Positions 1 to 10,214 of a DNA stretch of 64,000 nt are shown here, in pieces. The stretch spans positions 52,576,845 to 52,640,844 of the forward strand of contig OX328105.1 of NCBI GenBank assembly GCA_946811185.2, given 5' to 3'. The notes under the pieces were generated by a model that was not told the origin of the DNA, made no database searches, and saw nothing but the letters and a program-made list of their open reading frames with translations. The DNA is from Hippopus hippopus (Eukaryota > Mollusca > Bivalvia > Cardiida > Cardiidae). Made by a program: the position numbers and the translations under genes. Each line of letters opens with the position of its first letter. The stretch's first letter is position 1.

Positions 1-175
1 ATCTGCAAAAAATTCTGACCCATGTCAGCCTACATGGCTTACATGGGTCGAAACTTTTTGCTATCTTGAAGTATTTCAAAGGACCATTCTAACTCATGAT
101 TGAGCTGGTTGTTAGACATAATGGACTTTATGGATCCATGATGACTTGCTTAGTATGACACATCACTGAGATGCA
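1..175 (-). repeat. Hairpin-bearing interspersed repeat, copy 1
   Basis: The reverse complement of this stretch aligns with 4088-4330 and 6690-6890. Shared landmarks in the same order are ACCAAGCAAGTCATCA-like, GGATCCATAAA, a GAATGGTCCTT block and a short inverted repeat around CCCATGTCAGCC. Function and class are unknown; it is non-coding. The left edge is cut by the window. Confidence 0.6.
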
Positions 176-320
176 TTTAAATTCCTTTTGCCAGAGTTTG
201 GCTCTGACATATTAGTCCTTCACCGGACGATCTGATGGTTTTATGTCACTAGGGATGAAGGCTTTTGAGAACATGGTATGAAAAGGATAAAATGCCGATA
301 ATCATTATTTTCTCCTTTTT

Positions 321-476
321 AGCTCCACTGGCTGAAGGCCAGCCGGCTTATGTCATGGCGCGGTGTCCGTTGTACGTCCGTCTGTGCATGCATTAACTGT
401 TTCAAACATCTTCTTTGAAACTATTCATTCAAATTTGGCATGTAGCTTTATCTAATTGACCTCTACCAAGGTTTTT
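321..476 (+). mobile_element. HINE-B element, 5' end only
   Basis: Starts after a T-run with AGCTCCACTGGCTGAAGGCC, the 5' hairpin of the HINE-B family, followed by the GTCCGT-rich leader. It stops after about 155 bp where another HINE-B begins at 477, so this copy was truncated or invaded. No 3' end with the family hairpin follows directly. Confidence 0.7.
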
Positions 477-554
477 AGCTCTACTGGCTGAAAGCCAGCA
501 GAGCTTATGTCATGGTACGTTTTCCGTCATCCATCTGTCTGTCCGTATGTCCAT

Positions 555-1640
555 CCATCTGTTAGTCTTTTTCTTGTTTACACGATAAAGTCTGCCTTTG
601 TTGTCAGATTTTCATGTAACTTGCACAGGTTATTTATCTCATCAATAGCTTCAACCCTATCGATTTTGAAAAAAAATCCAACAAACAGTATGGGAAAAGT
701 AGCCATTTGAATTTCAAAATTTCCATTTCTTGTTTATGTGATAAAGTCTGCATTTGTGGTCAGATTTTCATGAAACTTGCACAGTTTGTTTATCTTATCA
801 ATAGCTTGAAGCCTATTGATTTTGAAAAAAAATCCAACAAACAGTATGGGAAAAGTAGCCATTTCAAGTTGAAAATTTCCATTTCTTGTTTACGCGATAA
901 AGTCTGCATTTGTGGTCAGATTTCAGTGAAACATGCACAGGTTGTTTATCTTATCAATAGCTTGAAGCCTATTGATTTTGGAAAAAATCCAACAAATAGT
1001 ATGGGAAAAGTAGCCATTTCAATTTGAAAATTTCCATTTCTTGTTTACGCGATCAAGACTACATTTGTGGTCAGATTTCAGTAAAACTTGCAGAGTTTGT
1101 TTATCTTATCAGTAGCTTGAACCCTATTGATTTTAAAAAAAATCCAACAAACAGTATGGGAAAAGTAGCCATTTCAAGTTGAAAATTTCCATTTCTTGTT
1201 TATGCGATCAAGACTACATTTATGGTCAGATATCAGTAAAACTTGCAGAGTTTGTTTATCTTATCAATAGCTTGAACCCTATTGATTTTGAAAAAAATCC
1301 AACAAACAGTATGGGAAAAGTAGCCATTTCAAGTTGAAAATTTCCATTTCTTGTTTATGCGATGAAGTCAAAATTTATGGTCGGATTTTCATGAAACTTG
1401 CACAGTTGCTTTGTCTCATCAACAGCTTCAACCCTATTGATTTTGAAAAAAATCCAACAAACAGTATGGGAAAAGTAGCCAATTACAGTTGAAAATTTCC
1501 ATTTCTTGTTTACGCCATGAAGTTCACAGGGTTGATCCAATTCTTTTGAAACTTGCAAAGATTGTTTGGTTCATCAAGGGACTGAACTCTATTAAAAGTG
1601 AAGAAAATCTAGTAAACCGTTCAGGAAAAGCAGCCATTGA
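555..1640 (+). repeat. 155-bp tandem repeat core of HINE-B1
   Basis: The marker GTATGGGAAAAGTAGCCA recurs at about 688, 844, 999, 1154, 1309 and 1464, a regular 155-156 bp spacing. A further diverged unit follows to about 1640. Unit length is like the ~160-bp repeats known inside bivalve mobile elements. Open frames over this stretch are repeat translations, not genes. Confidence 0.9.
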
Positions 1641-1714
1641 TGACTTAGTATTGTTTACTCAACAAAGTCCTCATTATTAATCATATTTCTTTGAAATTTG
1701 CTAGGATTGATTAA

Positions 1715-2933
1715 TACGAGGGTTTTTCGGAAAGTTCGTAGAATTTTATTATAAATCACACAATATTCTCAGTATTACAAAGAATTTTATACCTACTTAA
1801 ATGTTTACATCAAGCGATCGTCGCACTTTCTCAACATAGTCACCAGCAATATCTATGCATTTCTTATGTCTGGTCGTCCATTTGTTGTAAGTTCAATGTA
1901 CCAGTCCTCAGTTAGTGATGATACAACAGTTTGAGTCTGTTTTGTAAATTCCTCTGCTGAATCGAATCGCTTTCCACGCAAACTCACCTTCAACTCGGGA
2001 AAAACCCGGAAATCCATAGGAGCCAAATCTGGACTGTATGGCGGATGATCCAATACTTCAAAACCAAGTAAACTAATCTCAAGCTGTGTAGATTCTGCTC
2101 TGTGCCCCGGGGCATTATCCTGATGTAGAATTATTCTGTCCAGAGACATGTGTGGGTGCTTCTTTCAAACAGATTCGTAGTGGTGAAGAAACTTCTGTGA
2201 ACAGTGTATGCGGTGCTCCTTTTCATTTTCCTTGAGTAATCGTGGTACCCACCGAGCACTCACTTTCGACATGCCAAGTTCCTCAGTTAGTATACCATGT
2301 ACTGTTGAGCACGAAACACCGAGTTCATTAGCAATAGTTCTGACGGTGGTTCTTCTGTCGGTCTGAACCATATCGTTTACCGACTTCTTAATCGAACAAG
2401 TTACGACTGCCGGTCGACTGCTCCTGGAATCATCATTAATAGATTCTCTTCCGAGATAGATTCTGTTGGCGATTTATTAAGTGCAACACAGAATTCCACC
2501 ACACTCCACAACTCAACGCCACAGTTCGACGTCATGATTTTTCCGTAACAACTTCCGCAGATAGATTACGAAAACACTATAATTTTGTTTCGGAACAACG
2601 AATTGTTTTTAAATTTTCAGGAAGTGACGTAACGTTGTCGAATTATCGCTTGACGTTTCCGCGCTTTTTTGATGTTGAGCAAACATACGGAAATTAAGCT
2701 TATTTCTTCAACGACATAATCCAAAAATAGGTATTTTACGGACTGCTCTGGGTACCCATGATGACGTTGCTACGACAACCCATATATCTGGTTTCTGTAT
2801 TCGATTTTCTATTATTTTTTTAATAATTGCTTAAGGATAAGTCAAGGTTCATGCATATCAAATTTCATGTATATTTGATGAACAATTCTAGAGATATAAC
2901 GAAATTCTACAAACTTTTCGAACAACCCTCGTA
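1715..2933 (-). mobile_element. Mariner (Tc1/mariner superfamily) transposon, defective
   Basis: TA dinucleotides at 1715-1716 and 2932-2933 flank inverted termini that begin CGAGGGTTTTTCGGAAAGTT on the left and, read inward on the other strand, CGAGGGTTGTTCGAAAAGTT on the right. The TIRs match over about 30 bp with a few differences. Transposase remnants lie on the minus strand (1797-2535). The insertion interrupts HINE-B1, so it is younger than that element. The copy cannot move itself because its transposase is broken. Confidence 0.95.
1797..2535 (-). pseudogene. Mariner transposase pseudogene (DD34D type)
   Basis: The family encodes a ~345-residue DNA transposase that cuts at the TIRs and inserts at TA. 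Reading from 2535 downward: an N-terminal segment with VVEFCVALNKSPTES; a frame change to GRESINDDSR; a helix-turn-helix block with RTIANELGVS and VSARWVPRLL; then HQDNAPGH, HPPYSPDLAP and a final GDYVEKV. The second and third catalytic aspartates (in HQDNAPGH and in LAPMD) have 34 residues between them, as in DD34D mariners. About 100 residues carrying the first catalytic Asp are deleted at about 2150-2170, where an in-frame TGA also lies. A further frameshift near 1860-1880 precedes the C-terminus. Non-functional; no splice signals are needed. Confidence 0.93.
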
Positions 2934-3197
2934 CAAGGCATACTGAAACCCTATCAAATTTGGCTGGATTCCAGAAATTTAGTTTTGAGAAATTGCTCTT
3001 CATTTTTTTTCACTGTTTGTTCAATTCACCATGCCTACTTATGCTGTCTTAGTGGGTTCAGGCCCAGTTGCAAGAACACATTTTTGTGTTTTTTTTTTGT
3101 CTTTTCTTTTTGCATCATGAATTCATAATGTATGTTAGCATAAAAGCAAAATCACTGCCAGTAGAGCGATTTCAGGCCCTCAAGGGCCTCTAGTTTA

Positions 3198-3692
3198 ATG
3201 ATACGCCATGTCATGGAAAAAGGGGGTTTAATATATAATTTCATAATGGACCAATAACTGTCTGTTTGCCTGTCTGTCCATACATATCTTCTAAGACCCT
3301 TGACAAAAAAATTGGTGAAACTTCATACGTCGCATCAGGGCAAAAACTAGGTCACTTGGAACAATGTGTGAAAAAACTTGCGTACGCTCTAGAGGCAACA
3401 TTTTCAGTCCAATACTCGTGAAAGTTAGTCAGAATGTTTCTCTTGATAACATCTTGGATGATTTAGGAAATGTGTCATGTTTGGTCAATAACAAGGTCAC
3501 TTGGTTAAATCTTAAAAACCTTGTGTATGCCGTAGATGCCACATTTTCAGTCAAATACTCATGAAACTCAGACTGTTTGTCTTGATGACATCTTAAATGA
3601 GTTTGAAAATGGGTCAGGTTGGATGAGGTAAATTTCGGCAATAGTTATTGAATTTCAACTGAGCAGTCGATGCAGTAGCATCGACATGCTTG
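3198..3692 (+). mobile_element. Mosaic HINE fragment
   Basis: 3198-3340 matches the ATGCCATGTCATGGAAAAAG core units seen at 41-42 kb. 3345-3640 matches the 145-bp HINE-A core (CTCTAGAGGC, CATTTTCAGTCC, TTGGTCAGAATG-like). The 3' end is a third type: an 8-bp-stem hairpin GTCGATGC-AGTA-GCATCGAC at 3666-3685 followed by CTTG. Three families are joined in 500 bp. Confidence 0.65.
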
Positions 3693-4087
3693 TTATCGGG
3701 ATATGATTGTCCGATGTTTTGTTACACCCATAACAACAGCTGCCTTGTGCAACGCACAAGAAGTCATCTGTACATCTGTAGGAGGTAACTAGGTAACTCC
3801 TTACAAAAACTGCAAAAATTTTAGACTTGTTTAATTGTTAAGGGTTTGCAGATGACAGCTTTATTTCTATTCAAATGATGTGATTTGCCTTTAGAAGAGT
3901 AGAAAACATTCTGAGAAAAGCAGAAAATGCTAAAAGATATTGCCTCCTTTCAGCAACAATTGTCTGTTAGTATGTGAAGGTATTTACAGAATAATAAATG
4001 AACTTTTGTATCGCAAGTCTTTTCTTTAATTCGTGCTTTAAAGGGTGTATATACATGTAAAATAAAACAGAATGAGTCATGCTCTCT
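3693..4087. other. Unassigned AT-rich stretch
   Basis: No gene, RNA or clear repeat boundary recognised. Only short stop-ridden frames occur. Confidence 0.5.
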
Positions 4088-4330
4088 AAAAAGGGGGTTT
4101 AATACATTTCCGTGATACATTACACCAAGCAATTCAACACAAAATTATGGATCCACAAAATCCATTTAATTAAACATCCAACTTACTTGTGTGGTAGGAT
4201 GGTCCTTTGACATGCAGAAAAATAACCTATAGTGATAGGTTTTGACCCAGGTCAGCCTGCATGGTGTGCGCAGGCTGACATTGGCCGATATTTTTTGTCA
4301 GAGCATTGCTCATATCATTTGTTATCAAAA
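4088..4330 (+). repeat. Hairpin-bearing interspersed repeat, copy 2
   Basis: Same family as 1-175 (reverse) and 6690-6890. It holds a 10-bp stem, GTCAGCCTGC at 4251-4260 and GCAGGCTGAC about nine bases later. The frame across it is not conserved in the other copies, so it is not coding. Confidence 0.6.
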
Positions 4331-4745
4331 AAAAATGTTATAGTTGCTGAACAGCAACATCGGAAGCATCTTCCTAGTCTCAGTGCTTATATATTTATTC
4401 AACCGAACCCTTTACTTCGCCATTCTGTATTTTTATTTCAATGGTTTCTGGCTTAATTATTCTAATAAGTTGAACCCCTCTAATATTAGCGACACTTAAG
4501 CAAAAGTTAAGGCAGGTTTTTTTTTTTCATAAAGTAATGCAAAAACTTGAGCTCGAATTAGTTACGAACTTTTCTAGTAAAACGCATGTAAGCATTTTCT
4601 CTAGAGTTGCGTAAAAAACTTAAAAAATTTTGTTTGTAACTACCCTAGTTAAATGGGGCCCTGGTGATAAATAAATGGAGCAAACACAGTTCCTAGATAA
4701 GAGGCTGGTCATTCTGAAATGAAAAATGATGTCATCATAATCTGT

Positions 4746-4976
4746 TTAATTCTTTACCACACAATCCCGACTTTTAACGACCCTGAGAAAGAAGCCTTTT
4801 GAAAACATTTTGGGAAAAGGAGAAAATGCTGGTAACCAGCATTTTCTCCTTTTCCCACAATGTTTTCTACCCTTCCCAAACCAAATTTCTATTCTTCAGT
4901 CACATTTACTTTGTTGTCTGCAAATGCTTTGAATTTGGACCAGTCTAAAAATTTTGTTGTTTTGGTAAAGAGTTAA
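4746..4976 (-). mobile_element. TTAA-flanked foldback MITE (piggyBac-type), full copy
   Basis: Bounded by TTAA at 4746-4749 and 4973-4976. Termini read CTCTTTACC-like on each side, and a near-perfect ~27-bp-arm hairpin (GGAGAAAATGCTGG / CCAGCATTTTCTCC) occupies the centre. TTAA targets with CCCTTT/CTCTTT termini are typical of piggyBac-like elements; the superfamily is inferred from that alone. Strand is given relative to the copy at 32239. No coding sequence. Confidence 0.8.
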
Positions 4977-5403
4977 CTCTTTGTTTTACTCTATGTCGCA
5001 TGACAAAATTACGGACACCAACAAATTGAAAGCACTTGCAGACTACCAATTTAGTGTAGCTCAAGTGATGCTCAGTGTTATCAAAACATTATCTTTTTAT
5101 ATCATTAAAATCCCCTTTTTCCATGAAGTTTCCTAACCTTTCACACCCAAGTTATTTTGCCATATTTTCTTTGCTACCTCCAGATGGTTTCTAATTGGAC
5201 AGGTATACAGTTTTGTTCTCTAGTAAAAGACTGAGGCAATAAGGAAAATATGAAAAGAATAATACACATAGGGGTTAAACTTTATGTATTATACCTAAGG
5301 GCAAAAGTTAAGCCTATTTTATATTCCTTGAAAAAGAGGTAAACAAAGACCAAACTAACATGGCATATGACTTTATTTTGTGTGGTGCATTTTATCCATT
5401 CAT

Positions 5404-5632
5404 TTAACTCTTTACCACACAATCCCAACTTTTAGCGACCCTGAGGAAGAAGCCTTTAGAAAACCTTGTGGGAAAGGGAGAAAATGCTGGTTACCAGCAT
5501 TTTCTCCTTTTCCCCACAATGTTTTCTACCCGTTCAAAGAAAAATTTCATGATATGTGCCATTTAATTTGTAGGTCTGCCAATGCTTTGAATTTGGTCAA
5601 GTCTAAAATTCTGTCGTTTGGTAAAGAGTTAA
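5404..5632 (-). mobile_element. TTAA-flanked foldback MITE, full copy
   Basis: TTAA at 5404-5407 and 5629-5632, CTCTTTACC-type termini, and the complete central hairpin. Its right TTAA is also the left TTAA of the next copy. Confidence 0.85.
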
Positions 5633-5845
5633 CTCTTTACCAAACGACAAAATGTTAGACTGGTCCAAACCGAAAGCATTTGCAGATGACAAAATTAACA
5701 TGACTCAAAAATTGAAATTTGTTCTGGGAGGGTAGAAAACTTTCTGGGAAAAGGAGAAAATGCTGGTTCTCCTTTTCCAACAATGTTTTCAAAAGGCTAC
5801 TTTTTCAGGGTCGAGAAAACCAGGGATTGTTTGGGAAAGGGTTAA
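5629..5845 (+). mobile_element. TTAA-flanked foldback MITE abutting the previous copy in opposite orientation
   Basis: Begins at the shared TTAA (5629-5632) and ends at TTAA 5842-5845. Much of the inner part of the hairpin's right arm is missing: GGAGAAAATGCTGG is followed directly by TTCTCC. Cruciform-prone hairpin DNA often suffers such deletions. Non-coding. Confidence 0.85.
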
Positions 5846-5984
5846 ATATAATTAAACACTAAACATAGATATTAAAGAAAATGATACATTTGGGCAAAAG
5901 AATTGTTTTAACTGTATGGGATGGAATATGCTTAACTTTTTCCCATAGGTATATTTTGTTTTTTATTTTTCCAGATAATGACAG

Positions 5985-6113
5985 GATGTTCTAGCATTCA
6001 ATTTTGAAGAGGACACATCTGTATTTGATGACTTAGAAGTACACAGTGTGACAGGAGCACTAACACTTACAAGACCCTTACAGAATAAAATTTTACAATG
6101 TCATGTGAATCAG
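5985..6113 (+). CDS. Putative internal exon of an unidentified gene
   Basis: A 43-codon open stretch lies between a pyrimidine-rich acceptor (TTTTTTATTTTTCCAG, with a second AG at 5983-5984) and a consensus donor CAG|GTGAGT at 6114. It is closed upstream by in-frame TAA and TGA, which suits an exon beginning at 5985. The peptide includes FNFEEDTSVFDDLEVHSVTG and ALTLTRPLQNKILQCHVNQ. It is not repeated elsewhere in the window, unlike nearly everything around it. The F-D-L-x-V-x-S-x-TG-x-L pattern is loosely like a cadherin repeat, but this is weak. It lies between two MITEs, as expected for an exon in a repeat-filled intron. Not identified. Confidence 0.45.
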
Positions 6114-6136
6114 GTGAGTATCATCTCTTATCAATG

Positions 6137-6360
6137 TTGACTCTTTACCAGATAATAAAACTTTAGACTTGTCCAAAATGTGGCTCAGTTGGTGGGACTT
6201 GTCTTTTAAAGGGTAGAGAACATTATGGGAAAAGGAGAAGATGCTCATGAGGGAAAAATAGAAAATGTTGGTTACCAGCTTTGCCTCCTTTTCCTACAAT
6301 GTTTTCAAAAGCTGTCTTACTCAGAGTTGTTAAAACTCAGGATTTTTGGTAAAGTGTTGA
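6137..6360 (+). mobile_element. Foldback MITE, diverged copy
   Basis: Same family as 4746-4976. The flanks are decayed to TTGA at both ends, and CTCTTTACCA and TTTGGTAAAG termini remain. The hairpin arms are diverged (GGAGAAGATGCTC... / ...GCCTCCTTTTCC). Older than its neighbours. Confidence 0.75.
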
Positions 6361-6689
6361 CTCATTACCCCCTGAACCTAATTTACCTCAGAAAGCTTAT
6401 AATAAAAAAGGTTAGCCCTGAAGTCCCTCGACCTGAGCCATTTTGCCAAACATAACCTTTTTCAAATCTCTCCTTAGATATGTTTGTCTCAAATTATTAA
6501 GACAATCATTCTAACAAATTGGACTGAGAACATGGCCTCTAGAGTGTATACAAGCTTTTCTCTGGTATTTGTTTCAGTTACTTATTTTTAGCCAAACATA
6601 GCCCATTTTCAAACTTGTGCAGATATCATCACAACAAATATTCTGACCACCTTTCATAAGTAATGGAAAGAAAATGTGGCTGGCCTCCA
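6361..6689. other. Unassigned non-coding stretch
   Basis: No gene or element boundary recognised; weakly similar to other HINE core debris (phrases such as CAAACTTGTGCAGATATCATC). Confidence 0.4.
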
Positions 6690-6890
6690 GATGCATTATA
6701 CCAAGCAAGTCATCACATCATTATGGATCCATAAAATCCATTTAGCGTAAGAATTGGCTGAATCAATAGGAAGAATGGTCCTTAGAGATGCAGAAAATGC
6801 TCAAAAAGCAAAAAATTTCTACCCATGTCAGCTTTAAAGAACTGCGCAGGTTGACATAGGTTGAAACTTTTTGCAGATGCATTAAACTCC
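6690..6890 (+). repeat. Hairpin-bearing interspersed repeat, copy 3
   Basis: Co-linear with 4088-4330 and the complement of 1-175. It shares ACCAAGCAAGTCATCA, TTATGGATCCATAAAATCC, GAATGGTCCTT and the CCCATGTCAGC...GCGCAGGTTGACA inverted repeat. Confidence 0.6.
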
Positions 6891-6954
6891 CTTATTCCCT
6901 TCAGTGATGGTATTTCCATTGTCCATCTCTCAGTGTATATATGCATTTTTTTGC

Positions 6955-7205
6955 TCAGCCAGTTAGTTCAGTGGTTAGCATATCTGACTTGTGAATTATT
7001 GATTGCGGGTTTGATACATGGTTGAGGCAAATTTTCTTTCCGGCAATTTTTCACCCGTTACCTCTGCTACATGTGAGAAAAGTAGTCAGTGGCTTGGAAA
7101 GAAAGTTGTGTCAGCACTGATGTGAGAAAACTAGGAAACACATGTATTTGTTGCAAAGGTACACTGACTGCCGTGATATGACCTAAGCTATTAAAACAGA
7201 TGTAA
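6955..7205 (+). mobile_element. tRNA-derived SINE, copy 1
   Basis: A pol III-type box A (TAGTTCAGTGG, 6964-6974) is followed at the usual distance by a box B-like GGGTTTGATAC (about 7008). The SINE body then follows (GGTTGAGGCAAATTTTCTTTCCGG region, GTCAGTGGCTTGGAAAGAAA) and ends near TGACCTAAGCTATTAAAACA. The body matches 10935-11203. Not a functional tRNA. Confidence 0.8.
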
Positions 7206-8289
7206 AAACATAGTATTTGTTTGTACACATGATAGATATGAAATTTGTGGCTGGATTTTCATGCAGTTGTCAAGTATGTTATTGAATGTCAACAGTTTGA
7301 ATTCTACTTAATTATTTTGTAGAATGATTTTTTCCTCAACCAAATTTAAGGTGATTGAAGGCAAAAAATCAAATCTAGGTCTAGTGACAACTTCTGTCTT
7401 TGATAGGGTTGAAAACATTGAGGGAAAAGCTATGCTGTTAAAACTCATTAAACTGAAATACATAGTTTTTTTTTACCACATAAAAGATAACAATATGTGG
7501 TTAGATTTTCATGGAGTTTGTCAAGTATGTTGATTAACTGTCAATAATTTGAATTCTAGAGAATTATTTTGTGTACTGATGGTTAATGGGAGTTGAACTA
7601 ATAAGGTGTTAATCCTTAACTCTTTCCCATGTGACCAAATTTGAGACTCTGCCAAATTGTGAACATTTACAAAAGACAAATGTACCTTGGACAATACAAG
7701 AGTACCGCATATGGGTGCCAACGCTCGGCTGCAATTGCTTGATTTTTAGTGCAAATTATAAGTAAAATAGGGGCAATAACTGTCAAAAATATGTTGATAG
7801 TTACCAGCCACTGTTGTATGAGTTTCCCTTTTTGATAGTTAGCAACTTGTCCAAGTATGAAGTAAAAGCAGTTATATTATTACAAAATGTCAAAGTTTTT
7901 ATGAAAATTCGAAGTCTTCAAAGGAGCATACATGTGGCAAAATATTTTGATGGTTATGTGCCCCTGTTGTATGAGTTCCCCTTGTGAAGGTGAACAATTT
8001 GTCCAAATATGAAGTAAATATCTTCAGTTATAACAGAGATATTACATTATGTCAAAGTTTCTGTCAGAATTTCAAGACAAAAAAGTGGTATAACTGAGTT
8101 CAAATATTTTGATAGTTACCTGCCCCTGTAGTATGAGTTCCTCTTTCACTACATAACAACTTGTCCAAGTATAAAGTAGATATCTGCAATAAATACAGAG
8201 ATATTACAAAATGTCAAAGTTTTCAGACGATGGTGATGCAGATGGTGCCAGGACTATGACAATAGCTTGGTCATTTTCTGTGAATACAG
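7206..8289. repeat. Diverged tandem repeat debris
   Basis: Units such as ATAGTTACC...GCCCCTGTTGTATGAGTTCC...TTGTCCAAGTATGAAGTA recur at about 7795-7865, 7950-8010 and 8115-8175, roughly 150-165 bp apart. 7340-7430 is also similar to 8440-8540. These look like old HINE-type cores. No gene seen. Confidence 0.55.
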
Positions 8290-8420
8290 CCAAGCTAAAA
8301 ATCATGTGTGAAAAAGGCTGGAAAAGATTGTTGGAAAAGGAGAAAATGCTGGTTACCAGCATTTTATCCTTTTCCCACAATGTTTTCCTTAGCCTTCTTT
8401 TACAGGGTCATAACTCTAAT
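8290..8420 (+). mobile_element. Foldback MITE, central hairpin only
   Basis: Keeps the complete hairpin (GGAGAAAATGCTGGTTACC and the complementary arm with one change) and the AGGGTCATAACTC side. The outer termini are not recognisable. Confidence 0.65.
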
Positions 8421-8705
8421 TAATATTTTTTTCCTAACTAAATTAAAGGCATCTGAAGGCAAAAAGTCAAATCTAGCTCAAACAATGATTTCAGTCTTTG
8501 ATAGGGTGGAAAACATTGCAGGAAAAGTAGAAAATGCTGGCCTTGTCCACTTTTCTGAGATTTTTGTGGCAAAAATATTGTTGAAAGTCAAATTATGTGT
8601 CTCTTCTAGACTGAAAAGTGTCTGTTGAGTTGTTCACAGTCACAGAGATTGATTAGGGCTGACTATTAAGGGTAAACATAATTTTTTTCATGCTATTTCT
8701 TTCAG

Positions 8706-8753
8706 GACAACCATTATCAAAATGCCATTACTATGGAAGGTGCAATATTGTGA
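8706..8753 (+). CDS. Possible short terminal exon
   Basis: After a pyrimidine-rich acceptor (CATGCTATTTCTTTCAG) there are 15 open codons (DNHYQNAITMEGAIL) and TGA at 8751-8753. It is in the phase needed to continue the exon at 5985-6113. Very short, so it may be chance. No convincing polyadenylation signal was seen close by. Confidence 0.2.
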   Translation, partial: DNHYQNAITMEGAIL

Positions 8754-9120
8754 TGCATTATAATTCTATCAAAGATTAATTTTCTAGGGTTCTTTATTCA
8801 GTATTAGAATAGACAATAATTATCATTCTGTAAATATTTACCAAGAAACAATTGTATAACTGATAGAAATAATGTTCTGTCTCTCTGTTCAAAAGAATGG
8901 CACCAAAATCTTGCCTTTTCAGCTTTCAAACATGAGAGAAAAAACATCTGATGATTATATTTAACACTGAAGTTTTTATAAATACTGAAGTTTTTATATT
9001 CTAAATGAATAACAAAAAGTGTACCTAAAATTTTGCCATATATGCATGGATTGAAAATGACATAAAAAATTAATGTTATGTTTATATTATTCCTGTTTAA
9101 CTGAAATCCGGTTTTATATT
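8754..9120. other. Unassigned AT-rich stretch
   Basis: No open frame, RNA gene or repeat boundary recognised. If 8706-8753 is a terminal exon this would be its 3' UTR and flank. Confidence 0.4.
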
Positions 9121-10210
9121 AGCTCCACTGGCCCAAGCCCAGTGGGCTTATGTCATGGCCTGGTGTCCGTCATGTGTCCGTCCGTGTGTGCGTTAACTTT
9201 TATTTTAAACATCTTCTTCTCTGAAACTACCCATCCAATTTTGATGAAACTTCACAGAAATGATCCTGCCATGGTCCTCTTCAAAATTTCTAGAAAAAAT
9301 TTGATTCCTTCAAAATCTCTGATTGCCATGGCAACAAAACTGAAAAATATTGAAAATCTTTGAAAATCTTCTTGTTTGAAACCATAAAGCCTAGGGCTAC
9401 CAAATTTGGCATGTAGCTTTCTCTACCAAGTTCTTCAAATTATAGCCCTGGGGTCAAATTAAGCCCCACCCGGGGGGTCACAAAGTTTACATTATATAGG
9501 GAAAACTTTAAAATTCTTCTGGTACCTAGCTATAGGGCCTAGGGCTACTAACTTAGCCATATAGCTTTATCAAGAGGGAATCTACCAAGAGTGCCCAAAA
9601 TGATAGCTGTGGTGTCAAATTTGGCCCCACCCCTGGGGTCACAAGTTTTACATGGGCTTATATAGGGAAACTTTAAAAATATTTTTGTACCTAGACATCC
9701 AAATTTTGCATGTAGCTTTATCTAGTGGACCTATATTAACTTTCTTCAAATTATAGCCCGTGGGCCAAATTTGGCCCTGGGGGTCACAAGTTTTACATGG
9801 GCTTAAATAGGGAAAACTTTAAAATTCTTCTGGTACCTAGCCATAGGGCCTGGGGCTACCTAATTTTGCAAGTACCATAGCTTTATCTAGTGGGCCTCAA
9901 CTAAGAGGGCCATAATTATAACCTTGGGGTCAAGTTTGGCCCCACCCCAGGGGTCACAAGTTTTACATGGGCTTTTATAGTGAAAACTCTACAAATCTTC
10001 TTGTTATTAACCATAAGACCTAGGGCTACTTAATTTAGCCTTGTCTTAGGGATCTCATTTTTTTTAGGGCCTTTTTGTTTATAACCACACCTTCTTGACC
10101 TGTATTATTTGGTATGGGGCTTCATCTTATGGACCTCCACCAGGAGTCAAGTAATTGTAGCATTGTGGCCAAAAATGGCTTTTCCCTAGGGTCATAACTT
10201 TCTCGTAGGA
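9121..10210 (+). mobile_element. HINE-B3: 5' end plus ~155-bp tandem core
   Basis: Begins AGCTCCACTGGCCCAAGCCC, the family hairpin, then TGTCCGTCCGTG. The core repeats the phrase GGGCCTAGGGCTAC...GGGGTCACAAGTTTTACATGG about five times between 9380 and 10060, with spacing of about 145-168 bp. No family 3' hairpin with CTAG is seen before the next array, so the 3' end is lost or diverged. The open frame at 9073-9363 is the leader, not a gene. Confidence 0.7.
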
Positions 10211-10214
10211 TTTT

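Larger units (their letters stand above)
477..3193 (+). mobile_element. HINE-B1: Pearl/Helentron-like element with tandem core, interrupted by a mariner
   Basis: The 5' end is an imperfect hairpin (AGCTCTACTGGCTGAAAGCC and its partner GCCAGCAGAGCT). The leader is TCCGT-rich, the core is a 155-bp tandem repeat, and the 3' end is an AGGCCCT-CAA-GGGCCT hairpin followed by CTAG and a T-run. This architecture matches bivalve Pearl elements and non-autonomous Helentrons (HINEs), which insert between Ts. A 1.2-kb mariner sits inside at 1715-2933, so the element itself is about 1.5 kb. It has no coding capacity of its own; movement would depend on a Rep/helicase element elsewhere. Assignment to Helentrons rests on structure only. 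Confidence 0.75.
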
